Shown: positions 51,652 through 60,092 of the stretch, one piece after another
Position numbering within the stretch: position 1 is the stretch's first letter
How the letters are laid out: each line of letters starts with the position of its first letter
Assembly: GCA_014896375.1 (NCBI GenBank)
Contig: JADBKN010000004.1
Span: 21,816-85,815 of the forward strand
Length of the DNA stretch: 64,000 nt
Direction of reading: 5' to 3'
Source of the DNA: Bacillota bacterium
GTDB lineage: Bacteria > Bacillota > Sulfobacillia > RBS10-35 > Bu92
Made by a program: the position numbers and the translations under genes
Notes under the pieces: model-generated
Told to the model about the DNA's origin: nothing
Database searches by the model: none
The model's input: only the letters and a program-made list of their open reading frames with translations

Positions 51652-52665
51652 ATGAACGTCCCGCCCCACGCCGCCGATGCCGCCGAAACGGCCGCACCGC
51701 GCCCCACGTCCGCCGATGTCGTCCGCGCTCGACAGCGGATCCGCGGCCTCACCGTCCGCACACCGCTCGTCTCGGCCCGCCGTCTTGGCGAGGAGGCCGG
51801 GGTGCGGCTCTTTCTGAAGGCAGAGAACCTGCAGCGCACCGGGTCCTTCAAACTGCGCGGCGCCGTGAACCGCATCGCCGTGCTGGCGAGTTCCGGCCGC
51901 GTGGTGCGCGGCGTGATCACGGCGTCGTCGGGGAACCACGGCCAGGCGCTCGCCTACGCGGCGCGCGCGTTCGGCTATCCGGCGGTCGTCGTCATGCCGG
52001 AGGACGCGGCACCGCCCAAGGTAGCCGCAGCCCGTGCGTTCGGCGCGGAAGTGATCCATCACGGGCGGACGAGCGCCGAGCGGTTCGAAAGGGCCCATGC
52101 GCTCGCGCACGAGCGCGGTCTTGAGTTCGTGCCGCCCTATGATGACGTCCACATCATCGCCGGCCAGGGGACGATCGGCTGGGAGATCCTCGAGGACTGC
52201 CCGGAGGTCGACGCGGTGCTCGTGCCGCTCGGCGGCGGCGGGCTGCTCGCCGGCATCGCGACGGCGGTCAAAGCGCGCGCGGCGCACGTGCGCGTCGTCG
52301 GTGTGGAGCCGGAGGGGTCGAACGCCCACCAGCAATCGCGCGCGGCAGGGCGGATCGTCACCTTGGAGCGGACGGAGACGGTGGCGGACGGCCTGCGCAA
52401 GCTGGCGCCCGGCCTCCTCACCTTCCCCATCATCCAGGAGCAGGTGGACGAGATCGTCACCGTCTCGGACGACGAGATCCTCCACGCCATGGCGTGCCTC
52501 GCCGTGTGGACCAAGCTGGTGGTGGAGCCCTCCGGAGCGGTGGGCGTGGCGGCGGCGCTGGCCGGGCGCGGCGTGCGCCCCGGCGAGCGCGTGGTGTGCG
52601 TGCTGTCCGGCGGGAACGTGGACCCGGCCGTACTGGCGCGGGCGCTGGCCGCACCGCGCGGGTGA
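51652..52665 (+). CDS. Threonine/serine dehydratase (PLP-dependent)
   Basis: The 337-residue fold-type II PLP enzyme shows the Schiff-base lysine in TGSFKLRGA, ASSGNHGQA, the phosphate cup VPLGGGGLLAG and LSGGN near the end. It matches catabolic threonine dehydratase / serine dehydratase / 3-hydroxyaspartate-type enzymes; there is no C-terminal ACT domain, so feedback control by isoleucine is not expected. ATG 51652 follows GGGAGGAA. It is divergent from the fad operon; no partner gene is adjacent. Confidence 0.9.
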   Translation: MNVPPHAADAAETAAPRPTSADVVRARQRIRGLTVRTPLVSARRLGEEAGVRLFLKAENLQRTGSFKLRGAVNRIAVLASSGRVVRGVITASSGNHGQALAYAARAFGYPAVVVMPEDAAPPKVAAARAFGAEVIHHGRTSAERFERAHALAHERGLEFVPPYDDVHIIAGQGTIGWEILEDCPEVDAVLVPLGGGGLLAGIATAVKARAAHVRVVGVEPEGSNAHQQSRAAGRIVTLERTETVADGLRKLAPGLLTFPIIQEQVDEIVTVSDDEILHAMACLAVWTKLVVEPSGAVGVAAALAGRGVRPGERVVCVLSGGNVDPAVLARALAAPRG

Positions 52666-52686
52666 GCATCCTCGCGCCGCCGGCGC

Positions 52687-53589
52687 CTAGGGTTCACTGC
52701 CGGGAGCGAAGTCCATCTGGATGTCCGCGATCTTCCAGGCTCCATCGGTGCGTCGCAGTGTCATGGTGAGAAGCATGATGTTGTGCGGCGCGGCGATCAC
52801 ATAGCCGCGGCCCTCTTGCCACTGGGCCATGGCAGCCCAGAAGTCGGCGCGGCCCGACACCGTCGCCGCATCGCCGTTCCGCGCGGTGTGAGACCAGGTC
52901 ACGCTTTGCACCCCGGCGTCCAAGGTGATGAGCGTGCCGTCGCGTGTCTCGTCGATGGATCGGTCCAGGACCTGTGAAATCATGGCGAACGCAGGGCTGT
53001 TCGGGGCATAGAGGTCATCGATCAGCGCCTGTGCATGCCGCTTCCAGGCCTGCACCTCTCGATCCGGCAGCTGGACCTGAGTCCAAAGGGCGGGGCCGTT
53101 CGGCAACGGCCGCGGCAACCGGTGGAGCGGTGTCGCCGGCTTCACTCCCTTATAGGCGGCGAGCGCCTCTGGCTGGAGGGCGAGCGGATCGGTGACCGTT
53201 CCGAGGCGCCAGTAGGATTGGACTGTCTGCAGGAGGACGACGCCCTGGGTTGCGGTGAGTTGGATCGCCCTGCGTTCATCCGTGTGAGCTGTGACGGACG
53301 CGTGATATTCCCGGTACCCTAGAAGCGTCCCTAATAAGGCGGCGGACACGCCGGCGACGAGCCACGCGCTCCACGTTTTGCGCGTGCTCCGCGCGCTCCG
53401 TGCGGTCCACGCCCTCCACGCGGTCCACGTGAGGCTCCCAGGGTTCGCGTCCGCGATATCGACACCGCGGGCGCGGAACGCCGGAATGTCCACCAGGACA
53501 TCCGCCGGGGGCGGGCCGCCGGCAGGGTGCGGGTTGAACGTGATCCGTCCGATGCTCCGCCTCGGCACCCTGGTCCACCAGGTGGCCAC
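52687..53589 (-). CDS. Single-pass membrane protein of unknown function
   Basis: The 300-residue product has a cytoplasmic N-terminal part of about 75 residues containing a tryptophan/arginine-rich repeat-like run (SLTWTAWRAWTARSARSTRK), one membrane helix (about 76-94) and an extracytoplasmic domain whose end (ADFWAAMAQWQEGRGYVIAAP... LLTMTLRRTDGAWKIADIQMDF) resembles the NTF2/SnoaL-like or Mce-associated fold by pattern. GTG 53589 has GGAGGG 7 nt upstream. The gene is convergent with the dehydratase. Function not assigned. Confidence 0.6.
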   Translation of the reverse strand: MATWWTRVPRRSIGRITFNPHPAGGPPPADVLVDIPAFRARGVDIADANPGSLTWTAWRAWTARSARSTRKTWSAWLVAGVSAALLGTLLGYREYHASVTAHTDERRAIQLTATQGVVLLQTVQSYWRLGTVTDPLALQPEALAAYKGVKPATPLHRLPRPLPNGPALWTQVQLPDREVQAWKRHAQALIDDLYAPNSPAFAMISQVLDRSIDETRDGTLITLDAGVQSVTWSHTARNGDAATVSGRADFWAAMAQWQEGRGYVIAAPHNIMLLTMTLRRTDGAWKIADIQMDFAPGSEP

Positions 53590-53742
53590 GCTTGGCCCTC
53601 CATCCGACGTTGACGGTGAGTTCGCTCCTCATCCCTAAGACAGGGCGGAGGCAGGCGGACCGGCCGTCAGTGTCCCGCGGCCCTTCCGTCCCCGCGCCCT
53701 GCCTCAGTTGTCCGCATTCAGGCAGTGATGCCGGGCTTGGCG

Positions 53743-54147
53743 TCAGCCCAGGCCGCCGAGCTGCTTCAGCACCTGCACGTCGAGCCCCTGACGCGCCAGC
53801 GCCTGCCCCTGCGCCTCAATCCCTCGCTCAAGCCGGTCGAGCCGCCGATTGAGCTCCGCCTTGAAGTCCGCGATCTCCGCCTGCACACGCGCCACATCGT
53901 CCCGGACCCCGCGCAGCTGCTGCCGCACGGCGCCCACATCCTCCCGCGAGTCCGCCGCCGGCGCGCGCAGGTGCGCATCCTGCAAGAGGAGGCGCACATC
54001 GCCGCGCAACGCTTGGAGATCCTCCTCCGCTTGCCGCAGGCGCTCCTCCAGAACGACGAGCCGGCGCAGCACTTCCTCAAGAAGCGCCTCCGCTCGCCGC
54101 TCCCCCGCGCCCGCCGCCGGGCGCTCGCGACCGCTTCCCAGCACCAT
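53743..54147 (-). CDS. Coiled-coil protein of unknown function (134 aa)
   Basis: ATG 54147 follows TTGGAGGTG. After a short Gly/Ala/Arg start, nearly the whole 134-residue protein is predicted to be coiled coil: LLEEVLRRLVVLEERLRQAEEDLQALRGDVRLL, then VGAVRQQLRGVRDDVARVQAEIADFKAELNRRLDRLERGIEAQ. There are no cysteines and no membrane segment. Heptad patterning and the ribosome site support it as real. I know no specific family. Confidence 0.6.
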   Translation of the reverse strand: MVLGSGRERPAAGAGERRAEALLEEVLRRLVVLEERLRQAEEDLQALRGDVRLLLQDAHLRAPAADSREDVGAVRQQLRGVRDDVARVQAEIADFKAELNRRLDRLERGIEAQGQALARQGLDVQVLKQLGGLG

Positions 54148-54454
54148 CGGCGCACCTCCAAACGTGTTCGCGCGGGCCGCTTGCCCGCGTGATCTCGCGC
54201 TCCACCTTTCCGTTGACATAACGCGGCGAGGATGGGGTGCGGCGGCGGGATGAGGAGCGGAATGCGCCCTACACCTCGCAGAAGTGCGGTCGCGGACGCG
54301 AATAAGGCGCAAAACCCGCCCTCCGCCCCCGATGCCACAGCGGCCTTCGACCCGCCGCCCCGCCCCGCGCCGCGCCACCGCGCCGCGCCCAAAGCCCGCA
54401 CGGTGCCCACGCGCCGCGCCCACGCGCCGCGGCCGCCGCCCGCACGGCGCGCCC
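54148..54454. other. Gene-free stretch of about 300 nt
   Basis: Between the coiled-coil gene and the Spx-like gene I see no supported gene. It contains a lone TTGACA with no matching -10 near 54212 and long GC-rich low-complexity sequence that could be the 3' untranslated region of the Spx-like gene. Confidence 0.4.
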
Positions 54455-54850
54455 TCACCCGCGCCGCCCCTGCGGGCCCTCCGCACCGCCCCCGAAGGCC
54501 GCGCGCAAGGCCGCCTCGTCGTAGCCCACCACGGCGGCGCGGCCGTCGGTGACGATCGGCCGCCGCAAGAGGCGCGGCTCCCGGGCCAAAAGATCGAGCA
54601 GCTCCTCCTCGTTCTCCGGCCCCCACCCCGCCTCCTCCGTCAGGCCGAGTTCCCGCGCGCGCGTGCTGCGCGTGGAGAGCAGGTCCCGCGTCCCGCCCGG
54701 CAGGAGCCTCGCCACCGCCGCGAGCTCCTCGCGCGTCGGCGGCGACGAGAAGATGTGCCGCTCCGTGAACTCCCCCACGTTCCGCGAAAGCCACGCTTTC
54801 GCCTTGCGGCAGGAGGTTCACCCGGGATAGAGGAATGCCGTCACCGCCAC
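54455..54850 (-). CDS. Spx/ArsC-family protein with in-frame TGA at the redox cysteine: candidate selenoprotein
   Basis: From GTG 54850, behind GGAGGTGG at 6-7 nt, the frame reads VAVTAFLYPG, then TGA (54818-54820), then TSCRKAKAWL and continues to a stop at 54455: 131 residues if TGA is read through. Everything after the TGA matches Spx and its relatives (ERHIFSSPPTREEL, LLSTRS, LLAREPRLLRRPIV, VGYDEAALRAAF). Spx has a CxxC switch followed by RKA-x-x-WL, so the TGA replaces the first cysteine exactly (U-T-S-C). A perfect hairpin starts 16 nt after the TGA. Best reading: selenocysteine at position 11; the alternative is a nonsense mutation, with translation only of a CxxC-less fragment from GTG 54778. 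Confidence 0.75.
54784..54802 (-). promoter_or_regulatory. Candidate bacterial SECIS hairpin
   Basis: In the mRNA, GCGAAAGC and GCTTTCGC form a perfect 8-bp stem with loop GUG, starting 16 nt and with its loop about 24-26 nt after the UGA. Bacterial SECIS elements lie just downstream of UGA within the coding region and have a small apical loop with a G near its start. The 3-nt loop is tight; opening the top pair would give a 5-nt loop. Confidence 0.6.
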
Positions 54851-54910
54851 GGAAATCCACCTCCGGTATGAAGTCTCCCCCCAACCATAGCATCGGAAGG
54901 GACGTGTCCG

Positions 54911-55996
54911 ATGAGCGCCGTTCTCGAGTGGTTGACCGCCCGGCAGGAAGAGATGGTGGACGCGCTGCGGCGCGCGGTGGAGATCGAATCCCCCTCGGAC
55001 CACGCGGCCGCCCTGCACCGCTTCGCCGATTGGCTCGTGCCGCGCGGCCGGGCCGTGCCGGGCGCGGAGGTGGAGCAGCTGCCGGACCCCGCGGGGCCCA
55101 TGGTGCGCATCGCGCTCCCCGGCAGCGGCCGGCCCGTGCTGCTCCTCGCCCACTTCGACACCGTGTGGCCGCTCGGCACGCTGGAGCGCATGCCCGTCCG
55201 CCTTGAGGACGGGCGCCTCTACGGCCCCGGCGCCTTCGACATGAAGGCGGGCCTCGTCCAGGGGCTCTACGCCCTGGCCGCGCTGGCGGCCTGCACGCGC
55301 CCGGCGGAACGGCCGCCGGTGGTGTTGCTCTGCACCTCCGACGAGGAAACGGGCAGCGACCGCTCCCGCGCGCGCATCGAAGAGGAGGCGCGCCGCAGCC
55401 GCGCCGTGCTGGTGTTGGAGCCGGCGATGGGCCCCGAGGGCGCGCTGAAGACCTGGCGCAAGGGTGTCGGCGGCTTCACCGTGGAGGTGCGGGGCCGCGC
55501 CGCGCATGCGGGCGGCGACCACGCCGCCGGGCGCAACGCCATCGTGGAGCTCGCGCGGCATATCCTGGATCTGGAGCGTCTTACGGACTACGAGCGCGGC
55601 ACCACCGTCAACGTGGGCGTGGTGAGCGGCGGCACACGTTCCAACGTGGTGCCGGAGCGGGCCGTGGCGGAGATCGACTTCCGCGTGATGACCGTGGATG
55701 AGGCTGAGCGCCTGGAGCGCGTGATCCGCGGGCTCGCCCCGCACGCGGAGGGCTTTCAGGTCCACGTGGAGGGCGGCCTGAACCGCCCGCCCCTGGAGGA
55801 GCGCATGACGCGGGAACTCTTCGCGCTGGCGCAGGAGGCCGCGCGCGGGCTCGGTTTCGAGGTCGCCGCGGGCGGCACGGGCGGCGGCAGCGACGGCAAC
55901 TTCACAGCCGCCATCGGCGTGCCCACGCTGGACGGCCTTGGCGCGGTGGGCGACGGCGCGCACGGGCCTTCGGCCGCGACGGAGCGCTCTACGTGA
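54911..55996 (+). CDS. M20-family peptidase (CPG2-like), chimeric C-terminus
   Basis: The 361-residue protein is an M20 metallopeptidase of the glutamate carboxypeptidase group: LLLAHFDTVWPLGT (first metal His/Asp), GAFDMKAGLVQGL, CTSDEETGSDRSR (catalytic and metal Glu), RGRAAHAGGDHAAGRNAI and GDGAHGPSA near the end. The last codons and following 3' sequence are a copy of an internal piece of the sugar dehydrogenase gene at 58.9 kb, so about 25-30 native C-terminal residues after the GAHGP metal His are lost. Activity is uncertain. ATG 54911 is preceded by GGAAGGGACGTG. The gene is divergent from the Spx-like gene. Confidence 0.85.
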   Translation: MSAVLEWLTARQEEMVDALRRAVEIESPSDHAAALHRFADWLVPRGRAVPGAEVEQLPDPAGPMVRIALPGSGRPVLLLAHFDTVWPLGTLERMPVRLEDGRLYGPGAFDMKAGLVQGLYALAALAACTRPAERPPVVLLCTSDEETGSDRSRARIEEEARRSRAVLVLEPAMGPEGALKTWRKGVGGFTVEVRGRAAHAGGDHAAGRNAIVELARHILDLERLTDYERGTTVNVGVVSGGTRSNVVPERAVAEIDFRVMTVDEAERLERVIRGLAPHAEGFQVHVEGGLNRPPLEERMTRELFALAQEAARGLGFEVAAGGTGGGSDGNFTAAIGVPTLDGLGAVGDGAHGPSAATERST

Positions 55997-56013
55997 CGGA
56001 GCTCGTGGGGCGC
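55965..56013 (+). repeat. 49-bp exact inverted repeat, copy 1 (end of M20 gene)
   Basis: These 49 bp are identical to the reverse complement of 58912-58960, inside the sugar dehydrogenase gene; weaker similarity with small indels continues to about 56042. Here they form the last M20 codons in a different reading frame and part of the sequence after the stop. Confidence 0.85.
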
Positions 56014-56115
56014 AATGATGACGGTGCTGCGCAGGACACCGAGCGCCGGGTTCCTGGCGATGGCCTGGCGGGGCCGGACGCCCTGAAGAGCGCCCGGCCC
56101 CGGCCCGGCCACGTC

Positions 56116-57084
56116 CTACTTCCCAGCCTTCACCGCACGGATCAGCGCATCCACGATCGGCTTCCACTCGCCGACGAGCCCCACTTCCGCCACGCGGAAG
56201 ATGGGCGCGTCCTTGTCCTTGTTGATCGCCACCACGTGTTTGGCGCCGCTGATGCCCGCAAGGTGCTGGCTGGCGCCGGAGATGCCCACGGCGATGTAGA
56301 CCGTCGGCGCCACGGCCGTCCCTGTCTGCCCGACCTGGTACGACTGCGGCACCCAGCCGGCGTCGACGGCCGCAAGAGACGCCCCGACCGCGCCGCCGAG
56401 CGCCTCGGCGAGCTCCTTGAGCTCCTTCTGGAACGGTTCGGGCCCGCCCACGCCGCGCCCGCCGGAGACGACGACCGGCGCCGCGTCCAGCGGCACGCCG
56501 GCCGCCGGCGCGGCCTCCCGCGCCAGCACCTCCACCGCCGGTTCCACGGCCGGCGCCTGGATCGTCTCAAGAGGCGCCTCCGCGCCGCTCTCCGCCGGCG
56601 CCTCGAACGCGCCGGCCTTCACCGTCACGACCACGGGGGCGCGGCGCCCCACAAGCTTCGCCACGGCCTTGCCGCCGAAGACGGGCCGCGTGAAGACGGG
56701 GCGCCCGTCCTCCACCTGTGCTCCGCTGACCTCCGTGAGCGGGCTGCCGCCCAGGCGCGCCGCCAGCCGCGGCGCCACCTCGCGGCCGACGGCGTCGGCC
56801 AGCGTGAGCACGGCGGCGGCGTCCCGGCCCTTGAGCGCGTGCTCCGCGGCCGCGGTGAAGGCATCCGCCTCGTAGGCCCGCAAGTGGTCTCCCGTCACAT
56901 GGATGACGGCGTCCGCGCGGCGACGCGCCTCCGCCGCGACCTCCTCCGCGCCGGCGCCGACCACGACGCCGGCGAGCTTCCCGCCCAGTCCCTCCGCCAG
57001 GGCGCGGCCGGCGCCGAGCGGCTCGAGCGCCGCGCGGGCCGCCGCCCCGCCGGGGGCGAAGATGAGCACGTATACGTCCGGCAT
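56116..57084 (-). CDS. etfA: Electron transfer flavoprotein, alpha subunit
   Basis: The 322-residue subunit has the EtfA C-terminal FAD domain: [57 protein letters not shown] and [20 protein letters not shown]. With EtfB it accepts electrons from acyl-CoA dehydrogenases and passes them to the quinone pool. It follows etfB by 16 nt. The neighbouring fad operon supplies the likely electron donor FadE, although in Bacillus etfBA are usually within the lcfA operon itself. Confidence 0.96.
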   Translation of the reverse strand: MPDVYVLIFAPGGAAARAALEPLGAGRALAEGLGGKLAGVVVGAGAEEVAAEARRRADAVIHVTGDHLRAYEADAFTAAAEHALKGRDAAAVLTLADAVGREVAPRLAARLGGSPLTEVSGAQVEDGRPVFTRPVFGGKAVAKLVGRRAPVVVTVKAGAFEAPAESGAEAPLETIQAPAVEPAVEVLAREAAPAAGVPLDAAPVVVSGGRGVGGPEPFQKELKELAEALGGAVGASLAAVDAGWVPQSYQVGQTGTAVAPTVYIAVGISGASQHLAGISGAKHVVAINKDKDAPIFRVAEVGLVGEWKPIVDALIRAVKAGK

Positions 57085-57100
57085 GAGTCGCTCCGCCTCC

Positions 57101-57898
57101 TTATGCGGACAGCCAGCGCCGGATGCGCTCCGCCAGCGCGGCCGCCATCTCCTCCGGCTCGCCTTCGAGGAACTCGCAGTGCGCCTCCCTTTGCGGGATG
57201 CTCAGCGACACCGCCTCCACGAGCGGCTCGTCGAGCGGCACGCCCAGCTCCGCCGCCGGAATCACGTCGATGGGCTTGCGGTGCGCGGCCACGACGTCCT
57301 TCAACTTCGGCAAGCGCAGGACGTTCGACTCGTGGTTGGTGACGGTCACGACGGCCGCCCGCTTGGGCCGCACCTTCTCGATGCCGTCGTCCACCTGGCG
57401 TGTGATGATGACGCCGCCGTCCGCCGGCTCGGCCGCATAGCCGAGCCCCACGATGGCCGCGCCCAGCTTCTCCGCCAGCACCGGCCCGACGACGCCCTGG
57501 TCCCAGTCGCCCGACTGCCGGCCGACGAGCACGAGGTCCGGCGCCGGCTCCAGCCGGCGGATGGCCGCCGCGAGGAGAGCCGCCACGGTGGCCGAGTCCG
57601 GCCCGGGCAGGCGCTCCAGGTCCACGCGCACGGCGCGGTCCGCGTTCAGCGCGAGCGCCTTGCGCAGCGCCTCGTTGGCCTCCGCCGGGCCGGCCGTGAG
57701 GACGGTGACGGTCGTCTCCGGCCGCGCGTCCTTGAGCTTAAGCGCCACCTCCAGCGCGTTCTGGTCGAACGGGCCGATGGCCCGCGGCAGCCCCGCCTCC
57801 ACCGGCGAGCGCCCGTCCTCCGCGATGCGGAAGCTGGCGGGCGGCATTTCCGGGTCGAGGATGTGTTTGATGCACACCACCACGTGCACGGTGGGCAC
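57101..57898 (-). CDS. etfB: Electron transfer flavoprotein, beta subunit
   Basis: The 265-residue protein has EtfB features: VVCIKHILDPEMP at the N-terminus, GPFDQNALEVALKL, LVLVGRQSGDWDQGVVGPVLAEKLG and RQVDDGIEKVRPK. It binds AMP and forms the ETF heterodimer with EtfA. It is first in the etfBA unit, upstream of which lie tandem repeats and the sugar dehydrogenase gene. Confidence 0.96.
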   Translation of the reverse strand: MPTVHVVVCIKHILDPEMPPASFRIAEDGRSPVEAGLPRAIGPFDQNALEVALKLKDARPETTVTVLTAGPAEANEALRKALALNADRAVRVDLERLPGPDSATVAALLAAAIRRLEPAPDLVLVGRQSGDWDQGVVGPVLAEKLGAAIVGLGYAAEPADGGVIITRQVDDGIEKVRPKRAAVVTVTNHESNVLRLPKLKDVVAAHRKPIDVIPAAELGVPLDEPLVEAVSLSIPQREAHCEFLEGEPEEMAAALAERIRRWLSA

Positions 57899-57972
57899 GC
57901 TCCCTTCATGCGGCGGCGGCTCGGGCCCGCCGCCCAGGCACCTTTACCAGTGTACCCGCGGCGCGCCGCGGC

Positions 57973-58042
57973 GGACAGGGCGGGCGAGCCACCCCCGGAC
58001 AGGGCGGGCGCGCCACCCCGGACAGGGCGGGCGCGCCGCCCT
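57973..58042. repeat. Three tandem copies of a 23-24 bp GC-rich unit
   Basis: GGACAGGGCGGGCG begins at 57973, 57997 and 58020, giving three units of 24, 23 and about 23 bp that differ at two or three positions. The last copy reaches the stop codon of the sugar dehydrogenase gene, the others lie in the gap to etfB. They may fold in RNA but no CRISPR features are present. Confidence 0.75.
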
Positions 58043-59199
58043 CACCGGGACGCGGCCGGGGGCGCGAAGCGCACGATCTCGTTCCGGCCCATGTCCGCCA
58101 CGTAGAGGGCGCCGTCCGGCCCCACCGCCACGGCCAGGGGATGGATGAAACCTGTGGCGAACGGCGCCACCGTCCAAGGCCGGCCGGCTTCCTTCGGCGG
58201 CAGGGCGACGACGACCTGCCGCCCCACGTTTGGATCCCCATCGTTCGCGCCCCAGAGCGCGATGAACACCGCACCCTGGTACTCGCCCGGGAACGCCTCG
58301 CCGCGGTACACGGCCAGCCCGTCGGCGGAGGAGTGCGGCGGCAGGAGGAGGAGCGGCAGCTTCGTCCCTTCACAGTGCGTCCCCTCGCCGGCGCCCCAAC
58401 AGTCCGGCCAGCCGTAGTCGCCACCCGCCTCGATCAGGTTGAGCTCGTCGGGCACGCCCTTGTCGGGGACGTCGCGGCCGTTGTCCGTCGCGTAAAGCGC
58501 CCCCGTCTTCGCGTCGAAGGCCAGGCCGTAGGGGTTGCGCAGGCCTGTGGCCACCACCTTGAGATCGCTGCCGTCGACGTTCGCGCTGAGGATCGAGGCT
58601 TCATAAGGGACGACGCCGCTCTCGCCGTGGTCGCTGCGCGAGCCCTGTCCCCAGTAGAGGCGGCCGTCCGGCCCCACCACGACGTTATCGTTCTGATGCC
58701 GGCCCACCGGCAGCCCCGTCACGATGTCCTGGCGCTCGTCCGCGGCGCCGTCGCCGTTCGTGTCGCGCAGCCGTGTGATCCGGCCGCGCTGCGAGACGAC
58801 GATCTCCCCCGGGCGCAGGACGGCCACGCCGAGCGGGTCCGTGAGGCCGTCGGCGAACACGGACGCCTGGTCGGCTCGGCCGTCACCGTCGGTGTCCCGC
58901 AGCACCGTCACGCGCCCCACGAGCTCCGTCACGTAGAGCGCTCCGTCGCGGCCGAAGGCCATGGCCGTGGGCTGCGCCAGCCCCTGCGCGAAGGTGCTGC
59001 GGGCGAAGCGCTGCGGGTCATCCCCCGGCGGCTCGGCCGACGCTTCCGACGGCCACACGCCCACCCCGACCTGCGCCGGCGTCTGCGGTGGGCTGGCGGC
59101 GCCGCCCAGGCGGTTCTCCGTCCACGCCCAGCGCACCCCGGCGAAGACGGCCACAGCCGCCACGACGAGCGCGCCGAACCAGAGCCAGCGCTCCCGCAC
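58042..59199 (-). CDS. Membrane-anchored PQQ-type sugar dehydrogenase-like beta-propeller
   Basis: The 385-residue protein starts with one membrane helix (about 7-23) and continues as a glucose/sorbosone dehydrogenase-type beta-propeller: PTAMAFGRDGALYVTEL, GRHQNDNVVVGPDGRLYWGQGSRSD, GLRNPYGLAFD, GGDYGWPDCW and HPLAVAVGPDGALYVADMGRNEIVRF. DTDGDGRAD and DTNGDGAAD loops look like calcium sites. Members may use PQQ or act as lactonase-like propellers; cofactor use is not certain. GTG 59199 has GGAGGTGG 7 nt upstream. An internal 49-bp piece is duplicated in inverted orientation at the end of the M20 gene. Confidence 0.85.
   Translation of the reverse strand: MRERWLWFGALVVAAVAVFAGVRWAWTENRLGGAASPPQTPAQVGVGVWPSEASAEPPGDDPQRFARSTFAQGLAQPTAMAFGRDGALYVTELVGRVTVLRDTDGDGRADQASVFADGLTDPLGVAVLRPGEIVVSQRGRITRLRDTNGDGAADERQDIVTGLPVGRHQNDNVVVGPDGRLYWGQGSRSDHGESGVVPYEASILSANVDGSDLKVVATGLRNPYGLAFDAKTGALYATDNGRDVPDKGVPDELNLIEAGGDYGWPDCWGAGEGTHCEGTKLPLLLLPPHSSADGLAVYRGEAFPGEYQGAVFIALWGANDGDPNVGRQVVVALPPKEAGRPWTVAPFATGFIHPLAVAVGPDGALYVADMGRNEIVRFAPPAASR
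58912..58960 (-). repeat. 49-bp exact inverted repeat, copy 2 (inside sugar dehydrogenase gene)
   Basis: This is the presumed source copy, in frame within an intact propeller blade (AFGRDGALYVTELVGR). With 55965-56013 it frames the etfBA genes as a 49-bp inverted repeat about 2.9 kb apart. Confidence 0.85.
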
Positions 59200-59270
59200 C
59201 GTCCCACCACCTCCGTGCCCGCGCGACTCGGCCGCGCGACGACCCCGCGCGTCTACCCGAGCCCATGCTA

Positions 59271-60092
59271 CTACCGCTCCCGCGTGTAGGGCACGGGGAT
59301 GTACTGCACCGACGGCCGCCGCCCGCCGGGCTGCGGGTAGAGGTCCATGAGGTGGTAGACCGCCTCCGGCATCTCGCAGTCCACGTCCAAGCCCAGGGCG
59401 CGCAGCTTGTCGCAGTCGATGGGATAGTCGTGCGTCCACTTCCCGTGTGTGAGCACCGTCGCGACCTTCTCCGCCTCCTCCTTCGGCATCTTCGTCTCCA
59501 GGAGCCCCACCACGAACTCCTGCACCTGCGCCACGGCCTTCTCCGCGATGTCGGCGAGGATCAGCGTCTGGTCGTCCACCTTGTCGCGCCCCTTCTCGCG
59601 CACGGCCCGCAGCAGCGAGACGGCCGGGTAGCTGCCGAGTTGAGGGTCGACGGGGCCGAGCACGGCGTTCGGATCCATGACGACGCGATCCGCCGCCAGC
59701 GCGATGAGCGTGCCGCCGGACATCGCATAATGCGGCACGAAGACGGTCACCGGAGCGCGGTGCCGGCGCAGCGCCTGCGCGATTTGCTCCGCCGCCAGGA
59801 CCAGCCCGCCCGGGGTGTGGAGCACCATATCGATGGGCACGTCCGGCGGCGTGAGGTGGATGGCGCGCAGCACCTCTTCCGAGTCCTCGATGGTGATGTA
59901 GCGGGAGATCGGGATCCCGAGGAAGCTGACGGATTCCTGCCGGTGGATGAGGCTGATGAGCCGCGAACCCCGCCGGCGCTCGATGGCGCGGATCAACTGC
60001 AGCCGCCTCTGGTGGAGGAGGCGCTGCCGGTAGAGCGGCGCGAGCGACCAAAGAAAGACGATGAACCAGAACCAGTTCCAGAGGTTGCCCAC
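59271..60092 (-). CDS. SDH-family Clp-fold serine proteinase, membrane-anchored
   Basis: The 273-residue protein has an N-terminal membrane helix (LWNWFWFIVFLWSLAPLY), a basic segment and a ClpP/SppA-type fold of the SDH_protease family: DMVLHTPGGLVLAAEQIAQAL, VPHYAMSGGTLIALAADRVVMDPNAVLGPVDPQ, with nucleophile Ser in YAMSGGT. These membrane-linked serine proteases are thought to degrade membrane-associated peptides. GTG 60092 follows GGGGTG. Gene ends shortly before the divergent promoter region of the sugar dehydrogenase; about 280 nt upstream to queE show no gene and no preQ1 riboswitch pattern that I can see. Confidence 0.85.
   Translation of the reverse strand: MGNLWNWFWFIVFLWSLAPLYRQRLLHQRRLQLIRAIERRRGSRLISLIHRQESVSFLGIPISRYITIEDSEEVLRAIHLTPPDVPIDMVLHTPGGLVLAAEQIAQALRRHRAPVTVFVPHYAMSGGTLIALAADRVVMDPNAVLGPVDPQLGSYPAVSLLRAVREKGRDKVDDQTLILADIAEKAVAQVQEFVVGLLETKMPKEEAEKVATVLTHGKWTHDYPIDCDKLRALGLDVDCEMPEAVYHLMDLYPQPGGRRPSVQYIPVPYTRER

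Noticed and set aside
54818..56167. A 449-codon minus-strand frame ending at the Spx TGA
   Set aside because: It is antisense to the M20 gene over most of its length; only its last ten codons, from GTG 54850, belong to the Spx-like gene.
57973..58042. Possible CRISPR array
   Set aside because: The repeats are directly tandem with no spacers and no cas genes are present in the window.
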